A DNA stretch of 64,000 bases from Deinococcus hopiensis KR-140 (lineage in GTDB: Bacteria > Deinococcota > Deinococci > Deinococcales > Deinococcaceae), in NCBI GenBank assembly GCA_943327755.2, contig CALPYF020000002.1, forward strand, positions 62,001 through 126,000. The letters run 5' to 3'. This document shows, piece by piece, positions 61,537 to 64,000 of this stretch. Every line of letters begins with the position of its first letter. Position 1 is the first letter of the stretch. A program made the translations under genes and the position numbers. The notes beneath the pieces are model-generated. The model had not been told where the DNA came from, ran no database searches, and saw nothing but the letters and a program-made list of their open reading frames with translations.

Positions 61537-63090
61537 CTAGCGCAGCCCAGCCGCCGACGTCTCGGGGCTCGCCGCGCGGCGGCGCAGCACGTGCCGCAGC
61601 ACCTTCCCGCTGGCGGTTTTCGGGAGGTCGGTCACGACGTGCACGCGGCGCGGGCAGGCGTGCGCGGGCAGCAGCGGCTCGCAGAAGCGTTGCAGTTCGC
61701 GTCCCTGCACCTGCGCGCCGGGGTGCAGCGTCACGAACGCCACGGCGATCTGCCCGGCGTCCGGGTGCGGGGCGGCCACCACGACCGCCTCGCGGACGCT
61801 GGGGTGGCGGTACAGCGCGGCCTCCACCTGCGCGCTGCTGACGGGCTGACCGCCCAGGTGCAGCAGGTCCCCGGCGCGGTCGAGGATCTCCAGGCGGCCG
61901 TCGGGGTGCGTGACGGCCAGGTCGCCGGTGTGCAGCCAGCCGCCTTCCAGGGCGCGGCGGGTCGCGGCGCGGTTGCGGTGGTAGCCGCGCATGACCTGGT
62001 TGCTGCGCACGACGATCTCGCCGGGCGTGAAGCCGTCGTGTGGAGCGGGCTGGCCGTCCTCGGTGACGGCGCGGACCTCTCCGGCGAACGCCATGGGGTG
62101 TCCCTGGCGGGTCAGGGCCTCGGGCGGCTGCCCGGGCGGGGCGGGGGGCAGGTCGGCCGGGTCGGTCAGGGTGAGGATGGCGCTCGTCTCGATCAGGCCG
62201 TAGCCGTGCAGTACCTCGAAGCCCTGCGCGGTCAGCGTGCCCAGCAGGCGCGGGCCGGGGCTGGTGCCCGCCACGAGGACCCGCGTGGGGCTGCCCAGCG
62301 TGAGGGGCGCGGCCGGGTCCGACAGCGGCGCGAGCAGCGCGGGAGAGGCGCACAGGTGCGTGACGCCGCGCGTGAGCAGGTCCGCGCGCAGCGAATCGCC
62401 GGGCAGCAGGTGGGTGGCCCCGGCGGCACTGACGGTCCACGGGGCGCCCCAGCCGTTGCCGTGCGTCAGGGGCAGGGCGTGCAGGTAGCGGCTGGGGGCG
62501 CGCAGGTTCAGGTGGTACAGCAGGTTCGCCTGGTTCACGAAGGCGGCGCGGTGCGTGAGCATGACGCCCTTGGGGTCGCTGGTGGTGCCGCTGGTGTAGT
62601 TGATGCTGATCGGCTGGTCCTCGTCCAGCGTGTCCGGCAGGGTCAGCGGGGCGGGGGAGAGGCCGCCCAGGCGTTCCAGCAGCGGCGCCCCGGGGCCGGT
62701 GGGCACGACGGGCACGTTCAGGGCGGTCAGGGTGTCCTGCACGCGGGGAAGGTCGCGGGTGTCGACGAGGGCCGCGGCGGGCTGGGCGTGCTGCGCCAGG
62801 AAGCGCAGGGCGTCGTCGGGGAAGGCGGGGTTCAGGGGGACGATCACGGCCCCGGCCAGCGGGACGGCGTGGAAGGCCAGCAGGGCGTCGGTGGTGTTCG
62901 GGCCGATCAGCAGGACGTGCGCGCCGGTCTGCACGCCGAGGTTGCGCAGGTGCGTGACGAGGCGCGCCGTGGCCCCGGCGAGGTCGGCGTAGGTCAGGGC
63001 GTCGGTGTCCGGCGCGTGCAGCGCGGGGCGGTGGGCGTGAACGGTCAGGGCGCGCAGGACGGCACTCAGTGGGCTGAGGGGAATCTTCAC
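61537..63090 (-). CDS. AMP-dependent acyl-CoA synthetase (fatty-acid-CoA ligase type)
   Basis: ANL-superfamily ligase of 517 residues. The A3 loop NYTSGTTSDPKGVML, A5 HGYGLIETSAIL, A7 TGDLAVTHPDGRLEILDR and the A10 lysine in PKTASGKVLRH are intact. The exact acid (fatty or branched) is not predictable. It is divergent from a branched-chain amino-acid-type ABC ATPase, an arrangement seen in many bacteria. Confidence 0.93.
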   Translation of the reverse strand: MKIPLSPLSAVLRALTVHAHRPALHAPDTDALTYADLAGATARLVTHLRNLGVQTGAHVLLIGPNTTDALLAFHAVPLAGAVIVPLNPAFPDDALRFLAQHAQPAAALVDTRDLPRVQDTLTALNVPVVPTGPGAPLLERLGGLSPAPLTLPDTLDEDQPISINYTSGTTSDPKGVMLTHRAAFVNQANLLYHLNLRAPSRYLHALPLTHGNGWGAPWTVSAAGATHLLPGDSLRADLLTRGVTHLCASPALLAPLSDPAAPLTLGSPTRVLVAGTSPGPRLLGTLTAQGFEVLHGYGLIETSAILTLTDPADLPPAPPGQPPEALTRQGHPMAFAGEVRAVTEDGQPAPHDGFTPGEIVVRSNQVMRGYHRNRAATRRALEGGWLHTGDLAVTHPDGRLEILDRAGDLLHLGGQPVSSAQVEAALYRHPSVREAVVVAAPHPDAGQIAVAFVTLHPGAQVQGRELQRFCEPLLPAHACPRRVHVVTDLPKTASGKVLRHVLRRRAASPETSAAGLR

Positions 63091-63168
63091 GGGGGGCCTC
63101 TGGGCGGGGTGGGGCGCGTGTGGGGGCGGAAAATCAGTCTGCCTGCAGGGGCGGGGCGGCCTGACGAC

Positions 63169-63230
63169 CTGTCTAGATCAATAGATCTGAAATCTCGGCA
63201 AAAGACAATCTGTCTAGTCAAGTTGACTGG
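63169..63230. promoter_or_regulatory. Operator-like repeats in the acyl-CoA synthetase/livG divergent region
   Basis: CTGTCTAG occurs twice, 41 bases apart (63169, 63210), each followed by an inverted repeat: AGATC-AATA-GATCT (63175-63188) and AGTCAA-G-TTGACT (63216-63228). This AT-rich patch stands out from its GC-rich surroundings and would suit a dimeric repressor controlling both directions. Confidence 0.5.
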
Positions 63231-63358
63231 CAGCCGACCTGCCCCATCCGCATAATCGACTCACCCAACCTCACGTTCCGACGCCCGGCTCACCCGAGAA
63301 GCCGGACACCCCTGCCACACCCGCGAGTTCCGCCCACGGCCCCGCGCCGGGAGGTGCC

Positions 63359-64000
63359 ATGCCGCAACTGCACGTGGAGAACGTCACCCTCACCTTCGGC
63401 GGCCTGAACGCCCTGACCGACGTCAGCCTCACCGTCCCCGAAGGCGAGATCGTCAGCATCATCGGCCCCAACGGCGCGGGCAAGACCAGCCTCCTGAACT
63501 GCGTCAGCGGCTTCTACCACCCCACCCGCGGCCAGATCCGCTTCGGGGAACACGACCTCACGCACGCCGCGCCCAACGTCATCACCGGCTACGGCGTCGC
63601 CCGCGCCTTCCAGAACCTCGAACTGTTCCGCGGCCTGAGCGTCACCGAGAACCTGCTGCTCGCCCGCCACACCCACCTGCGCTACGGCCTGCTGAGCAGC
63701 CTGCTGTACTACGGCCGCGCCAGCCGCCAGGAAGCCCAGAACCGCGCCTACGTCGAGGGCATCATCGACTTCATGGAACTCGAGGAACACCGCGCCCACC
63801 CGGTCGGCACCCTCGCCTACGGCATCCAGAAACGCGTCGAGGTCGCCCGCGCCCTGACCCTCGCCCCGCGCCTGCTGCTCCTCGACGAACCCATGGCCGG
63901 CATGAACGTCGAGGAGAAAGAAGACATGGTGCGCTTCATCCTCGACATCAAGCGCGAGCACGGCGTCACCGTCGTCCTGATCGAACACGACCTCGGCGTC
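63359..64000 (+). CDS. livG: Branched-chain amino acid-type ABC transporter ATPase LivG (3' end cut by window)
   Basis: At least 214 residues of an ABC ATPase of the LivG type: LHVENVTLTFGGLNALTDVS, Walker A GPNGAGKTS, ARAFQNLELFRGLSVTENLL (Q-loop region), signature LAYGIQKRVEVARAL, Walker B LLLLDEPMAGMN and H-loop IEHD. GGGAGG just before the ATG. The gene continues past the right edge. Partner permease and binding-protein genes would be expected next. Confidence 0.93.
   Translation, partial: MPQLHVENVTLTFGGLNALTDVSLTVPEGEIVSIIGPNGAGKTSLLNCVSGFYHPTRGQIRFGEHDLTHAAPNVITGYGVARAFQNLELFRGLSVTENLLLARHTHLRYGLLSSLLYYGRASRQEAQNRAYVEGIIDFMELEEHRAHPVGTLAYGIQKRVEVARALTLAPRLLLLDEPMAGMNVEEKEDMVRFILDIKREHGVTVVLIEHDLGV

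Overview
The window is GC-rich chromosomal DNA (roughly 68-70 % GC by eye) that reads as a Deinococcus species. The clues are the gene content (a uvsE-type UV endonuclease behind a DUF2256 gene, a bacilliredoxin, class I cytochrome c maturation genes, a T-box in front of valS) and above all the promoters: about fifteen genes start 5-7 bases after a TANNNT hexamer with no ribosome binding site. That is the leaderless-transcript layout known from Deinococcus. I see no tRNA, rRNA, CRISPR array, prophage or intact insertion sequence; this is mostly housekeeping DNA with good operon structure.

Layout. 0-9.3 kb: cytochrome c maturation genes ccdA-ccmA-ccmB // ccmC-ccmD-ccmE-ccmF (ccmF runs off the left edge), split by an opposite-strand lipoprotein gene, then a thioredoxin-like protein and a class A penicillin-binding protein. 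9.3-16.1 kb: a single-domain response regulator, an orphan solute-binding protein, a T-box-controlled nudix-valS operon and two uncharacterised genes. 16.3-27.6 kb: aconitase, a membrane protein, a degenerate HNH protein, a nucleoside hydrolase, the bifunctional (p)ppGpp enzyme Rel and several small or unknown proteins. 27.6-30.6 kb: a three-gene operon ending in a HAMP protein without an output domain. 30.9-43.8 kb: bacilliredoxin fusion, rRNA methyltransferases (RlmI-like, RlmH, RsmI), MraY, phosphofructokinase, a diguanylate cyclase, Fur and Era. 43.8-47.4 kb: the transglutaminase / alpha-E / ATP-grasp trio. 47.5-55.3 kb: DAHP synthase behind an aromatic leader peptide, a GH16 lipoprotein, DUF2256-uvsE-gluconokinase and a DnaQ-type exonuclease. 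55.4-60.2 kb: a metzincin lipoprotein and the SAM-riboswitch-controlled metY-metX operon. 60.3-64 kb: MOSC protein, RNase HII and acyl-CoA synthetase, divergent from a LivG-type ABC ATPase that runs off the right edge.

Three layers of RNA control stand out: a T-box with a GUC (Val) specifier, a SAM-I riboswitch followed by a terminator, and a leaderless 15-codon leader peptide with five consecutive aromatic codons (Phe-Phe-Tyr-Trp-Phe) and mutually exclusive hairpins before DAHP synthase. The last is the best candidate for a little-described regulatory system here. The second main find is a family of 120-156 bp structured repeats (three copies) whose ends coincide exactly with the stop codons of neighbouring genes. 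Other items worth checking are a 13-codon leaderless mini-gene coupled to its downstream gene and a bacilliredoxin fused to a colicin-immunity-like domain.
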